From Rubrivivax sp. SCN 71-131 (GTDB taxonomy: Bacteria > Pseudomonadota > Gammaproteobacteria > Burkholderiales > Burkholderiaceae_C): a stretch of DNA of 64,000 nt. The stretch lies in the NCBI GenBank assembly GCA_001724995.1, contig MEFD01000043.1, positions 124,001 to 188,000 of the forward strand, in the 5' to 3' direction. The translations under genes and the position numbers were made by a program. This document shows positions 36,254-44,796 of the stretch, piece by piece (the stretch's first letter is position 1; every line of letters begins with the position of its first letter). Below the pieces are notes generated by a model that did not search any database, was not told where the DNA came from, and saw only the letters and a program-made list of their open reading frames with translations.

Positions 36254-37048
36254 ATGAACCAAGCCAAGAAGACCTCGCCCGAGGCCCTGTTGAGCGTGCG
36301 CGGCCTGCGCGTGGACATCGCGAGCAAGCGCATCCTGCGCTCGGTCGACTTCCACGTCGACGCCGGTGAACTGGTCGTGGTGATGGGCGCCAACGGCAGC
36401 GGCAAGAGCACGCTGGCGCTCGCGCTGGCCGGGCATCCGCGCTACGAGGTCGCCGGCAGCGCGCACCTGGACGGGCAGGACCTGCTGGCGATGCCGGTCG
36501 AGGCGCGCGCGCGCGCCGGGCTCTTCCTGTCCTTCCAGGCGCCGCCGGACATCCCCGGGGTGAAGAACAACCTCTTCATCCGCACCGCGCTGAACTCGCA
36601 GCGCGCCTCGCGCGGCGAGCCCGAGATCGATGCCTTCGACTTCCTCGGCCAGGCCAAGGGCGGCGCCAAGCGCCTGGGCCTGCCCGAGACCATGCTGAGC
36701 CGTCCGGTGAACGAGGGCTTCTCCGGCGGCGAGCGCAAGCGCAACGAGTTGCTGCAGCTCTCGCTGTTCAAGCCACGCGTGGCGCTGCTCGACGAGATCG
36801 ACTCCGGTCTGGACGTCGACGGCGTGCGCGCACTGGTCGAGCTCATCGCCGCCATGCGGGCCGAGGGCACGGCCTTCGTCGTCGTCTCGCACTACCTGCA
36901 CCTGATCGAGATGCTGCAGCCCACGCGCGTGCTGCGTCTGCACGAGGGCTGCATCGCCGAGAGCGGCGACCTCCAGCTCGCGCGCAGCATCACCGAACAG
37001 GGCTTCGCGGCGGCGGCCGCGCCGGCCGCAGCCGTCGCGGGGGCCTGA
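36254..37048 (+). CDS. sufC: Fe-S assembly ATPase SufC
   Basis: A 264-residue cytosolic ABC-type ATPase: Walker A GANGSGKSTLALALAG near residue 43, signature FSGGERKRNELLQLSL near 157 and Walker B VALLDEIDSGLDVDGV near 178. The SufC-specific segment LFLSFQAPPDIPGVKNNLF is near 94. It ends with an Ala-rich tail of about 15 residues. A GAGGAG element precedes the start, and its TGA shares one base with the sufD ATG. Confidence 0.95.
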   Translation: MNQAKKTSPEALLSVRGLRVDIASKRILRSVDFHVDAGELVVVMGANGSGKSTLALALAGHPRYEVAGSAHLDGQDLLAMPVEARARAGLFLSFQAPPDIPGVKNNLFIRTALNSQRASRGEPEIDAFDFLGQAKGGAKRLGLPETMLSRPVNEGFSGGERKRNELLQLSLFKPRVALLDEIDSGLDVDGVRALVELIAAMRAEGTAFVVVSHYLHLIEMLQPTRVLRLHEGCIAESGDLQLARSITEQGFAAAAAPAAAVAGA

Positions 37049-38298
37049 TGAACACGGCCCGCGCCGAGACGCTCGCCGCGCGAGCACAGCTGCTGGAGCA
37101 GGGCGGCTGGGAGTTCCGCCGCCTGGAGGCCTTCCGGTTCGTGCCGCCGCCGGCTGCTGCCGTGTGGCTGGGCGAAGAGCCCTGCGGCCGTTGCGACGCG
37201 CCGGCCCTGGCCGGGGCCGGCTGGACGCTGCACCCGGTCGGGGCCGCGGGTCTGGTCGATGCACGCTGGCTGGACGCGGGCGACGCGGCGCAGCGCGCCG
37301 CGCTCTTCGAGGGCCTGCCGCGGCCGGGCGACGATGCCGTGGCGCCGTTTGCCTGGGCGCATCGCGCGCTCTGTCGCCAGGGCCTGCGTCTGCGCGTGGC
37401 AGCGGCCGCCGATGCCGAGGCGCCGCCCCTCATCCTGCAGTTGCGGCACTTGCCGCGCGAGACGGTGGAGGCGCCCCTGCTCGTGGTCGAGCTCGAGCCC
37501 GGCGCGCGCTGCGTCATCGTCGAGACGCACGAGCGCGACGCGGCCGGGGCCTGTCAGCGCGACGTGGTGCAGAACCTGCAGATCCACCTGCGCCTGGCCC
37601 GTGGCGCGCGGCTGCAGCACTGGCGGCAGGCCGAGCCCGGGGCGGGCGATCGCATCGCGCACCATCTGGACGTCCACCTGGCCGCCGGTTCCCACTACGC
37701 CCAGGCCATGCTGGCCACTGGCAGCGCCTACCACCTGCAGCGGGCGCAGGTGCATTTCGACGGCGAGGATGCCACGGCGCAGCTGGGCAGCGTGCTGCTC
37801 GCCGATGGCCGGCAGCTCGACCGGCAGGTGCGCATGATCCACGCCGCAGCGCGCGGAAAGAGCACCGCGCGCGAGCTGGCGCTGGCACGCGGCAAGGCGC
37901 TGGTGGCAGCCGACCTGTACGCGCATGTGCGACCGGGCGCCGAAGATGCCGACATCCACCAGCACATGGCGGGCATCCCGACCGGCGGTGCGCCGCGGCT
38001 CGTGATGCGGCCGCAACTCGAGATCGAGCACGATGCGGTGCAGGCCGCGCACGGCACGACCTGGGGCCGCCTGCCCGACGACTCGATCTTCTTCGCGCGT
38101 CAGCGCGGCCTGGACGAGGCCACGGCGCTGTCGCTGATCCTGCAGGGTATGGCGGCCGCGGAACTGACGCGCGGCCTCGGCGACGACGCCTTGTGCGACA
38201 GCGTGGGCGCGCTGCAGGCGCTGCAGGAGGCGCTGGCACGCCATCTCGCGCCCGCCGAGGCCGCGCCAGCCGCGGCGCAGGAGCAGGGTCATGGGTGA
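37048..38298 (+). CDS. sufD: Fe-S assembly protein SufD
   Basis: A 416-residue SufB-paralogous scaffold subunit. The N-terminal third is poorly conserved. The C-terminal beta-helix has HVRPGAEDADIHQHMAG, RLVMRPQLEIEHDAVQAAHG with its conserved His, WGRLPDDSIFFARQRGLDE and ALSLILQGMAAAEL, all at family positions. SufD pairs with SufB and is needed for iron entry. It overlaps sufC by one base and sufS by eight. Confidence 0.92.
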   Translation: MNTARAETLAARAQLLEQGGWEFRRLEAFRFVPPPAAAVWLGEEPCGRCDAPALAGAGWTLHPVGAAGLVDARWLDAGDAAQRAALFEGLPRPGDDAVAPFAWAHRALCRQGLRLRVAAAADAEAPPLILQLRHLPRETVEAPLLVVELEPGARCVIVETHERDAAGACQRDVVQNLQIHLRLARGARLQHWRQAEPGAGDRIAHHLDVHLAAGSHYAQAMLATGSAYHLQRAQVHFDGEDATAQLGSVLLADGRQLDRQVRMIHAAARGKSTARELALARGKALVAADLYAHVRPGAEDADIHQHMAGIPTGGAPRLVMRPQLEIEHDAVQAAHGTTWGRLPDDSIFFARQRGLDEATALSLILQGMAAAELTRGLGDDALCDSVGALQALQEALARHLAPAEAAPAAAQEQGHG

Positions 38299-39562
38299 CC
38301 GCCTGCCCAGCGGCGACGCGATGACGAGCGCCTTCCCGGTGCTTGCCCAGCAAGTCAACGGCCACGCGCTCGCCTACCTCGACAACGGCGCGACGACGCA
38401 GATGCCGGTGCAGGTGATGGAGGCGATGCAGCGTTTCGACACGCACTCGCGCGCCAACATCCACCGCGGTGTGCACACGCTCAGCCAGCGTGCCACGGAC
38501 GCCTACGAGGCCGCGCGCGCGCGGCTGCTCGCCTACGTCGGCGGCAGCACGCAGCACGAACTCGCGTTCACCAGCGGCACCACCGAGAGCCTGAACCTCG
38601 TTGCGCAGGGACTGTCGCTGCCCGCCATGCCCTCGGGCGGCGGTGAGGGCGCACTGCTGCCGGCGTGGATCAAGCCCGGCGACGAGATCGTCACCACCGG
38701 CCTCGAGCACCACGCCAATCTCGTGCCCTGGCAACTCGCGGCGCGGCGCACCGGAGCGCGCCTGCGCGTGCTCCTGCCCGACCTCGAAGGGCGCGTCACG
38801 GCCCAGGCGCTGGCGGCGCTGCTGTCGCCGCGAACGCGCGTCTTCGCCATCACCGCCTGCGCCAACGGCAGCGGCGAGCGGCCACCCTACGAGGAACTGC
38901 TGGCCATGGCGCGCCAGGCCGGCGCGCTGACGGTGCTCGACGCGGCACAGGCGGTGTCGCACGAGGTGCCCGTGCTGTCGGCCCTGGCCTGCGATTTCAT
39001 GGCCTTCTCCGGCCACAAGATGTACGGGCCCATGGGCATCGGCGCGCTCGCGGGCCGGCGCGAGGCGCTCGAGCTTCTCGCACCGCTGCGCATGGGCGGC
39101 GACATGGTCGAGTGGGTGTCGGAGACCGATGCCGGCTTCGCCGCGGTGCCCCAGCGTCTGGAGGGCGGTACGCCCAATGTCTGCGGCGCCGTCGGGCTTG
39201 CCGCGGCCGCGGACTTCATCGACGGCGTCGGTCGCGCGGCGATCAGCGCCCATGTCGAGGCGCTGCGCGAGCATGCGGTGGCCGGGCTCTCGGCGCTGCC
39301 GGGCGTGCGCGTGCTCGCGCGCGCAACCAGGCGCACGGCGATCGCCTCCTTCGTCGCCGAGGACGTGCACCCGCACGACATCGGCACCCTGCTGGACGAA
39401 CGCGGCGTTGCCGTGCGCACGGGATGGCACTGCGCGCAGCCGCTGCTCGAGCGGCTGTGCCAGTCGCCGACGACGCGCGCCTCGTTTGCCCTCTACAACA
39501 CGCACGCCGAGGTCGAGCGCCTCGTCCAGGGCGTGGCCGCTGCACTGGACATGCTGCGATGA
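38291..39562 (+). CDS. sufS: Cysteine desulfurase SufS
   Basis: A 423-residue class V aminotransferase-fold enzyme. It has YLDNGATTQMPVQVMEAM near residue 30, RANIHRGVHTLSQRATDAYE near 54 and the PLP Lys in FMAFSGHKMYGPMGIG near 241. The persulfide-forming Cys lies at about residue 381 in VRTGWHCAQPLL. It moves sulfur from cysteine to SufU, the next gene product. GGAG precedes the ATG at 38291; an internal ATG at 38321 is an alternative start. Confidence 0.94.
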   Translation: MGDRLPSGDAMTSAFPVLAQQVNGHALAYLDNGATTQMPVQVMEAMQRFDTHSRANIHRGVHTLSQRATDAYEAARARLLAYVGGSTQHELAFTSGTTESLNLVAQGLSLPAMPSGGGEGALLPAWIKPGDEIVTTGLEHHANLVPWQLAARRTGARLRVLLPDLEGRVTAQALAALLSPRTRVFAITACANGSGERPPYEELLAMARQAGALTVLDAAQAVSHEVPVLSALACDFMAFSGHKMYGPMGIGALAGRREALELLAPLRMGGDMVEWVSETDAGFAAVPQRLEGGTPNVCGAVGLAAAADFIDGVGRAAISAHVEALREHAVAGLSALPGVRVLARATRRTAIASFVAEDVHPHDIGTLLDERGVAVRTGWHCAQPLLERLCQSPTTRASFALYNTHAEVERLVQGVAAALDMLR

Positions 39563-40092
39563 GCGGAGCCGATTTCGACCTCTATCAGCAGCTCGTGCTG
39601 GAACACAAGCGCTCGCCGCGCTGCTTCGGCACGCTGCCCGCGCCCACGCACCAGGCGCGCGGGCGCAACCCGTCCTGCGGCGACGACATCGGCGTGCAGT
39701 TGCAGGTCGAGGGCGATGTGCTGCAGGACATCCGCTTCGAGGGCCGCGGCTGCGCCATCTGCATCGCCTCGGCGTCGATGATGAGCGAGGCCGTTCGCGG
39801 CCGGAAGCTGGACGACGCCCGGGCCCTGCAGCAGCGCTTTCGCGCCGTCATCACCGGCGAGGTCGAGCCCGAGGAGGCCAACCTCGGCAAGCTCGTGAGC
39901 CTGGGGGCGGTGCGCCGCTACCCGAGCCGCATCAAGTGCGCACTGCTGGGCTGGCATGCGCTCATGCACGCGCTGCAGGACGCGGGCAACGCGTCCGCGG
40001 CGCAGGAAGACCCGGACATCGTCGTCGACCATGCCGCCAGTCCCGGCGCTGCGGTCGCGGCACCGCCCACACCCGATGGAGCATCCCGATGA
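39559..40092 (+). CDS. sufU: Sulfur transfer protein SufU
   Basis: A 177-residue IscU-like zinc protein. The ligands are visible: C40 and D42 in NPSCGDDIGV, C65 in GRGCAICIASASM and C127 in SRIKCALLGWH. The typical SufU insertion between the second and third Cys regions is present. In Bacillus, zinc-bound SufU accepts sulfur from SufS. The last 40 residues (DIVVDHAASPGAAVAAPPTP) are an extra, probably disordered tail. Overlaps sufS and sufT by four bases each. Confidence 0.9.
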   Translation: MSGADFDLYQQLVLEHKRSPRCFGTLPAPTHQARGRNPSCGDDIGVQLQVEGDVLQDIRFEGRGCAICIASASMMSEAVRGRKLDDARALQQRFRAVITGEVEPEEANLGKLVSLGAVRRYPSRIKCALLGWHALMHALQDAGNASAAQEDPDIVVDHAASPGAAVAAPPTPDGASR

Positions 40093-40637
40093 GGTTGCAG
40101 CAGGAAAAGACCACGACCACGCGCACCGTGCAGGCGCGCTGCGTTCCCAGCGGCGAGCAGATCGAGGTGCCCGCCGGCACCACGGTGACCATCACGCAGG
40201 CGCTGGGCTCGAGCTTCAGCGTCATCGCCGGCGGCCAGCTCGTGCGCATCGACGGTGCCGATGCCGATGCGATCGGCCGCGCCGTGCCGCCGCCGCCGCC
40301 CACGCTGGCCAAGGGCGCTTCGATCGAGGAGGCCAAGGAGCTCGTCTGGGAGACGCTCAAGACCTGCTACGACCCGGAGATCCCGATCGACATCGTCGAG
40401 CTCGGCCTCGTCTACCGCTGCGACCTCGAGCCGCAGGAGGACGGACGCCTCAAGGTCGAGATCGACATGACGCTGACCGCACCGGGCTGCGGCATGGGCG
40501 AGGTGATCGCCAACGAGGTTGCCGACAAGGTGCTGGCGCTGCCGGCGATCGCCCAGGTCGACGTGCAGATGGTCTTCGACCCGCCCTGGGACCGCTACCG
40601 CCTCTCCGAGGTGGCGCGCCTGGCGCTGGGCATGTAG
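40089..40637 (+). CDS. sufT: Fe-S maturation protein SufT
   Basis: A 182-residue protein. The N-terminal half is the SufT-specific domain (PAGTTVTITQALGSSFSVIA); the C-terminal half is a MIP18/DUF59 domain with TLKTCYDPEIPIDIVELGLV and MTLTAPGCGMGEVIANEVAD, including the conserved Cys. SufT helps mature [4Fe-4S] enzymes under high demand. Its coupling to sufU by ATGA fits the operon order found in many actinobacteria and some proteobacteria. Confidence 0.9.
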   Translation: MRLQQEKTTTTRTVQARCVPSGEQIEVPAGTTVTITQALGSSFSVIAGGQLVRIDGADADAIGRAVPPPPPTLAKGASIEEAKELVWETLKTCYDPEIPIDIVELGLVYRCDLEPQEDGRLKVEIDMTLTAPGCGMGEVIANEVADKVLALPAIAQVDVQMVFDPPWDRYRLSEVARLALGM

Positions 40638-40679
40638 GGCAGGGCGCTCTGAGCCGGCGATCCAGACGGAGGAGCGAGC

Positions 40680-41123
40680 ATGCGCCTGGCCGACTACACC
40701 GACTACGCCCTGCGCGTGCTGCTCTACTGCGCCCGCTGTGACGACCGCCTGGTGACGGTGGCCGAGATCGCCGAGCAGCAGGGCCTGGCGAAGAACCACG
40801 TCATGAAAATCGTCGCCGACCTCGCGCACGCCGGGCTGCTGGAGACGGTGCGCGGCCGCAGCGGCGGCGTGCGCCTGATGCGCCCGGCGCGCGAGATCCG
40901 CGTCGGCGACGTCGTGCGCCTGGGCGAGACCGACCTGCGCCTGACCGAATGCTTCGACGAGCGCAGCAACGCCTGCAAGCTGTCGCCCGAGTGCCGCCTG
41001 CGCGGCGTCTTCGCGCGCGCGCTGCACGCCTTCTTCGGCGTGCTGGACGCGATCACGCTGGCCGAGCTGGCGGGCGTGGCGACGCGTCAGACCAAGACCC
41101 CCAACGAGCCGGCGCCGGCCTGA
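40680..41123 (+). CDS. Rrf2-family regulator, NsrR type
   Basis: A 147-residue winged-helix Rrf2 protein starting MRLADYTDYALRVLLYCA, with LAKNHVMKIVADLAHAG and VRGRSGGVRLMRPAREI. Three cysteines at 91, 99 and 105 have the C-x7-C-x5-C spacing of NsrR rather than the C-x5-C-x5-C of IscR. ECFDERSNACKLSPECRL is close to NsrR of other betaproteobacteria. NsrR carries a [4Fe-4S] cluster destroyed by nitric oxide, which relieves repression. Placement at the end of suf, with an NsrR-like site at the suf promoter, suggests it controls suf. It lies 42 bases after sufT, preceded by GGAGGAG. Confidence 0.8.
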   Translation: MRLADYTDYALRVLLYCARCDDRLVTVAEIAEQQGLAKNHVMKIVADLAHAGLLETVRGRSGGVRLMRPAREIRVGDVVRLGETDLRLTECFDERSNACKLSPECRLRGVFARALHAFFGVLDAITLAELAGVATRQTKTPNEPAPA

Positions 41124-41143
41124 GGCCGGGCAGGAGCACCACG

Positions 41144-41761
41144 ATGACGATGAGCGCCGAAATGCTGCCCGCCTTCTATGCCCAGTCCCCGCGCATCCGC
41201 GTGCGCGATCCGCTGGCCACCTTCCTGGGTGCGGCCGAAGGCGGCGTGTTCGACTATGGCTACGACGACGCCGTGCGACTGGCCGGTCACTCCTGCCCGA
41301 CGGTGGCCAGCGCCTGGCTGCTGACCCGCGCCGGGCTGGCCGACCTGTACCGGGAGGAACTGCCCGAGCGCGGCGGCGTGCTCGTCGAGCTGCGCGACGC
41401 CGCCGACGCCGGTGTCACCGGGGTCGTCGCGCGCGTCGTCTCGCTGCCGACGGGGGCCGCCGGGGACGACGGCTTCAAGGGCATCGCCGGTCGCTTCGTG
41501 CGCCGCGGCCTGCTGCACTTCGAGGCGCGCATCGCCGGCGAGTTGCGTTTCACGCGCACCGACGGCGGCGGTGCAGTCGACGTCGAGGCGCACCTCGAGC
41601 GCGTGCCCGGGGATCCACAGATGCGCCAGGCGATGATGGGCGCGCTCGCCGAGGACGCCGCATCGCTCGCCGCTTTCGGGGCGATGTGGCAGGAGCGCGT
41701 GCGCCGCCTGCTGCTGGAACACGCCGACGACCCGGACGTGATCGTGGTGCGCCGCGCCTGA
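41144..41761 (+). CDS. FmdE-family protein
   Basis: A 205-residue protein with the FmdE signature GHSCPTVASAWLLTRAGL near residue 49. LPTGAAGDDGFKGIAGRFVR follows and a glycine-rich beta stretch is in the second half. FmdE domains occur with formylmethanofuran dehydrogenase but also alone in bacteria, often beside NO- or redox-related regulators; biochemical role unknown. It begins 20 bases after the NsrR-type gene and probably shares its transcript. GGCAGGAGC lies 8-16 bases before the ATG. Confidence 0.7.
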   Translation: MTMSAEMLPAFYAQSPRIRVRDPLATFLGAAEGGVFDYGYDDAVRLAGHSCPTVASAWLLTRAGLADLYREELPERGGVLVELRDAADAGVTGVVARVVSLPTGAAGDDGFKGIAGRFVRRGLLHFEARIAGELRFTRTDGGGAVDVEAHLERVPGDPQMRQAMMGALAEDAASLAAFGAMWQERVRRLLLEHADDPDVIVVRRA

Positions 41762-41781
41762 GGCCGGGCGCGACCTTGCTG

Positions 41782-41810
41782 CTGCCGTGCCCTGCCGCGG
41801 CACCCGGCAG
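41782..41810. terminator. Hairpin between convergent fmdE-like and padJ genes
   Basis: CTGCCGTGCC at 41782-41791 faces GGCACCCGGCAG ending at 41810. Inner GTGCC/GGCAC and outer CTGCCG/CGGCAG stems are separated by a small internal loop. It lies midway between convergent stops. Confidence 0.5.
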
Positions 41811-41813
41811 GCC

Positions 41814-43151
41814 TCACTCCTTGGGCTTGTTGCGCAAGTCGCGCACGCGCACGGCCTTGCCCTGAGAGCGCGGAATCGCTCCGGGCGCGAGCACGTCGAC
41901 GTGCGCGGAGATGCCGACGATGGCCTTGATGTGGTGTGCGGCGTCGGCGCCCAGCAGGGCGTACTGTTCGGTCGGCACCGAAGGGTCGGCCTCGATCTCC
42001 ATGCGCACCGTGTCGAGTACGCCCTCGCGCATCAGCACGAGCTGGTAGTGCGGTGCGATGCCCGGACGCCCGACCAGCACGGCCTCGAGCTGCGAGGGGT
42101 AGACGTTGACGCCGCGGATGATCAGCATGTCGTCGTTGCGGCCGGTGACGCGCAGGATGCGCACGTGGGTGCGTCCGCAGGAGCAGGTGTCGCGGGCCAG
42201 ACGGGTGATGTCTCGCGTGCGGTAGCGCAGCATGGGCAGCGCCTGCTTGGTGAGCGTGGTGATCACCAGCTCGCCGGGCTCGCCTTCGGGCACGCGCTTG
42301 CCGGTGTCGGGGTCGATGGTCTCGAAGATGAAATGGTCCTCCCAGCCGTGCAGGCCGCTGCGGTGCTCGCACTCGCAGGCCACACCCGGGCCCATGATCT
42401 CGGAGAGCCCGTAGATGTCGCAGGCGCGCAGGCCCAGGCGGGCTTCGATCTCCGTGCGCATGGCCTCGCTCCAGGGCTCGGCGCCGAAGACGCCCACGCC
42501 CAGCCCGCATTGGCGCAGATCCACGCCCTGCTGTTCGGCGACCTCGGCAATCGCCAGCGCGTAGGACGGCGTCGAGCACAGCACGCGCGGGCGGAAGTCG
42601 GCCATCAGCGTGACCTGGCGCTCGGTGCCGCCGCCGGACACCGGCACCACGGTCGCGCCCAGTCGCGTGGCGCCGTCGTGCGCGCCCAGGCCCCCGGTGA
42701 AGAGGCCATAGCCGTAGGCGTTGTGCACGATGTCGCCCGGGCGTGCGCCGGCCGCGAAAAGCGAGCGCGCGACGAGGTCGGCCCAGTTCGAGAGATCCGC
42801 GGCCGTGTAACCCACGACGGTGGCCTTGCCGGTGGTGCCGGAGGAGGCGTGGATGCGCGCGAGCTGGGTGCGCGGGCGTGCGAAGAGGCCGAAGGGGTAG
42901 TTGTCGCGCAGGTCGGTCTTGACCGTGAAGGGCAGCTGCTGGAGGTCGTCGAGCGAGGAGATGTCGTCGGCGCTCTTCAGGCCCGTGGCCTGCAGGCGCG
43001 GCTTGTGCCAGGGCACGTTCTCCCAGGCGTTGCGCACGGACTCGCGCAGGCGCTGCAGCTGCAGTTGCTCGAGCTTCTCGCGCGGCATCGTCTCGATGTC
43101 GGCATGCAGGTAATCGGAGGGCTTCTGGTTCTGGGCGACGGTCTCGGCCAT
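41814..43151 (-). CDS. padJ: Phenylacetate-CoA ligase (anaerobic type)
   Basis: A 445-residue adenylate-forming enzyme of the PaaK family, made for phenylacetate + CoA + ATP. The phosphate loop is IHASSGTTGKATVVGYTAAD near residue 95, with IYGLSEIMGPGVACECEH near 240. MLRYRTRDITRLARDTCSCG near 315 and GRNDDMLIIRGVNVYPSQ near 340 follow. MPREKLEQLQLQRLR at the start is typical of PaaK. Location downstream of padBCD makes the anaerobic phenylacetate role likely; an aerobic paa gene set is absent from the window. ATG 43151 was chosen over the frame start at 43223, which adds an unsupported tail. Confidence 0.88.
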   Translation of the reverse strand: MAETVAQNQKPSDYLHADIETMPREKLEQLQLQRLRESVRNAWENVPWHKPRLQATGLKSADDISSLDDLQQLPFTVKTDLRDNYPFGLFARPRTQLARIHASSGTTGKATVVGYTAADLSNWADLVARSLFAAGARPGDIVHNAYGYGLFTGGLGAHDGATRLGATVVPVSGGGTERQVTLMADFRPRVLCSTPSYALAIAEVAEQQGVDLRQCGLGVGVFGAEPWSEAMRTEIEARLGLRACDIYGLSEIMGPGVACECEHRSGLHGWEDHFIFETIDPDTGKRVPEGEPGELVITTLTKQALPMLRYRTRDITRLARDTCSCGRTHVRILRVTGRNDDMLIIRGVNVYPSQLEAVLVGRPGIAPHYQLVLMREGVLDTVRMEIEADPSVPTEQYALLGADAAHHIKAIVGISAHVDVLAPGAIPRSQGKAVRVRDLRNKPKE

Positions 43152-43279
43152 GGGGCGTCCTCGGGTCGTAGGGCGGCGTAGAGATGAATGCGTTGGAAAC
43201 GGCGGATCGGCCGCGACAGTCACCCCGGCGCGGGTCTCGTGGAGCCGAGGCGGGCGACGGTGACGGCGGGGGCGTTAAC

Positions 43280-44122
43280 TTACCTGCCGCCGCGCACGGG
43301 CAGATGCGGTAGCGCAAATCCCTGGTTGAATGCCGCGCGCGTGATGAGCATGAACTTGAAGAAGGAGCCCGCCGCAGTGGAGAGCAGGCCGGTCAGCACC
43401 TGCAGCGGCAGCTTCACCGCCGCGGGCAGCGGCGCCAGCCAGACGATGAGCACCAGCGCCAGCGGCAGCAGGCTGCCGACGACGTAACCGGGCTTGGTGC
43501 GATCGACCGCGCGCAGCGAGGCCGGCCGCTTCTGCAGCGACGCGGCGAGCCGGCTGTACCAGCCGCTGCCGGCGACGAAGCGCGCCAGCAGCAGCACGCC
43601 CAGCGCCGGCCAGGCCCAGTCCGGACCCTGCCCCCACCAGGGCGCGAGCGCCCAGTACAGGCCCGCGCCTTCGGCCAGCCCGGTGGCGATGATGAGCGGC
43701 ACGATGCGCGGTTCGCGCCAGGACGGAATGCCCTTGCTCGCCTTCAAGATGCGCCCCTGGCAGTAGAGGAAGGCGAGGGCGAAGACGGCCGCCAGCGGCT
43801 GCACCTGCGGCCACAGCAGGCTGGCCGCGCCGCTGGCCATGAGCAGCGGCGCGACCGCCGCCTCGCGCGACATCCACGAGGTGTGCGGGTGAAAGAAGAC
43901 GTTGATCGCGCGCAGCGGGCGCCCGATCTCCGCCCACACGCACAGCAGCCCGGTGCCGATCAAGGCCAGCGCCAGGAAGACGAGCACCAGGCGCAGCATG
44001 CCGTCGGCGCCCGCGAAGGTCGTGAACAGCAGCAGGCCGCAGCCCGCGCCGCCGCCCATGAAGTTGCCGGCGGCGCGCTCGTCCCAGTGCAACTGCTGCC
44101 AGGGCTTGGGACCGTAGCTCAT
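43280..44122 (-). CDS. padD: Phenylacetyl-CoA:acceptor oxidoreductase membrane subunit
   Basis: A 280-residue integral membrane protein of the DmsC/NrfD-like anchor type with about eight hydrophobic helices. WDERAAGNFMGGGAGCGLLL is near residue 13, EIGRPLRAINVFFHPHTSWM near 62 and CQGRILKASKGIPSWREPRI near 125. It would anchor the PadBC dimer on the inside of the membrane and pass electrons to quinone. The start overlaps the Fe-S subunit stop by four bases. Assignment rests on the three-gene order plus the neighbouring ligase. Confidence 0.85.
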   Translation of the reverse strand: MSYGPKPWQQLHWDERAAGNFMGGGAGCGLLLFTTFAGADGMLRLVLVFLALALIGTGLLCVWAEIGRPLRAINVFFHPHTSWMSREAAVAPLLMASGAASLLWPQVQPLAAVFALAFLYCQGRILKASKGIPSWREPRIVPLIIATGLAEGAGLYWALAPWWGQGPDWAWPALGVLLLARFVAGSGWYSRLAASLQKRPASLRAVDRTKPGYVVGSLLPLALVLIVWLAPLPAAVKLPLQVLTGLLSTAAGSFFKFMLITRAAFNQGFALPHLPVRGGR

Positions 44123-44796
44123 CGGCTGCTCTCCTTGTCGTCGTCCGCGCCGTCCTTGGCGTCCCACAGGTAATAGAAGTTCGGCTTGGTGCCGAGTTCC
44201 TCGTGCATGCGGAAGTGCTTGTTCTCGGCCAGCAGCTGCGAGACGTTGCTCTGCGGGTCCTCGACGTCGCCGAAGGCCAGCGCCTGCGCGAGGCACGAGT
44301 TGACGCAGGCCGGCGTGGCCGCCGGGTCGACGCCGGGCGTGAGGCCATTCTCGAGGCCGTAGTCGATGCGGTCGACGCAGAAGGTGCACTTGGTGGCCAC
44401 ACCGATGCGCTCCTCGTCGAAGCGCGCCTGCTCGTGCTCGCTCATCTGACCGTAGGCGAAGGTCGGCTTCTCGGTCTTGTAGCGTGCCTGGTAGGGGCAG
44501 GCCACGGCGCAGTAGGCGCAGCCGATGCACAGGTCGTAGTCGATGGTGACGATGCCGTCCGGCCGCTTCTTCGTCGCCGTGCTCGGGCAGACCTCCATGC
44601 ACGGCGGGTCTTCGCAGTGCTGGCAGCCGGTGGGCACGAAGACGCGCTGCACGTTCGGAAATTCGCCCACCTCCATGTCGAGCACGCGGCGCCACTGCAC
44701 GCCCGGCGGCGTGGCGTTGGCGTGCTTGCACGAGGCCGTACAGGTCTGGCAGCCCACGCAACGGCGCAGGTCCGCCACCATCGTCCAGCGCGTCAT
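44119..44796 (-). CDS. padC: Phenylacetyl-CoA:acceptor oxidoreductase iron-sulfur subunit
   Basis: A 225-residue DmsB-type protein with four [4Fe-4S] motifs: CVGCQTCTASCKHANATPPG at 13-32, CQHCEDPPCMEVCPSTATKK near 58, CIGCAYCAVACPYQARYK near 90, and the split CTFC with CVNSCLAQALAFGD. It wires the molybdenum subunit to the membrane subunit. Overlaps of four bases on both sides show tight coupling of padB-C-D. Confidence 0.9.
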   Translation of the reverse strand: MTRWTMVADLRRCVGCQTCTASCKHANATPPGVQWRRVLDMEVGEFPNVQRVFVPTGCQHCEDPPCMEVCPSTATKKRPDGIVTIDYDLCIGCAYCAVACPYQARYKTEKPTFAYGQMSEHEQARFDEERIGVATKCTFCVDRIDYGLENGLTPGVDPAATPACVNSCLAQALAFGDVEDPQSNVSQLLAENKHFRMHEELGTKPNFYYLWDAKDGADDDKESSR

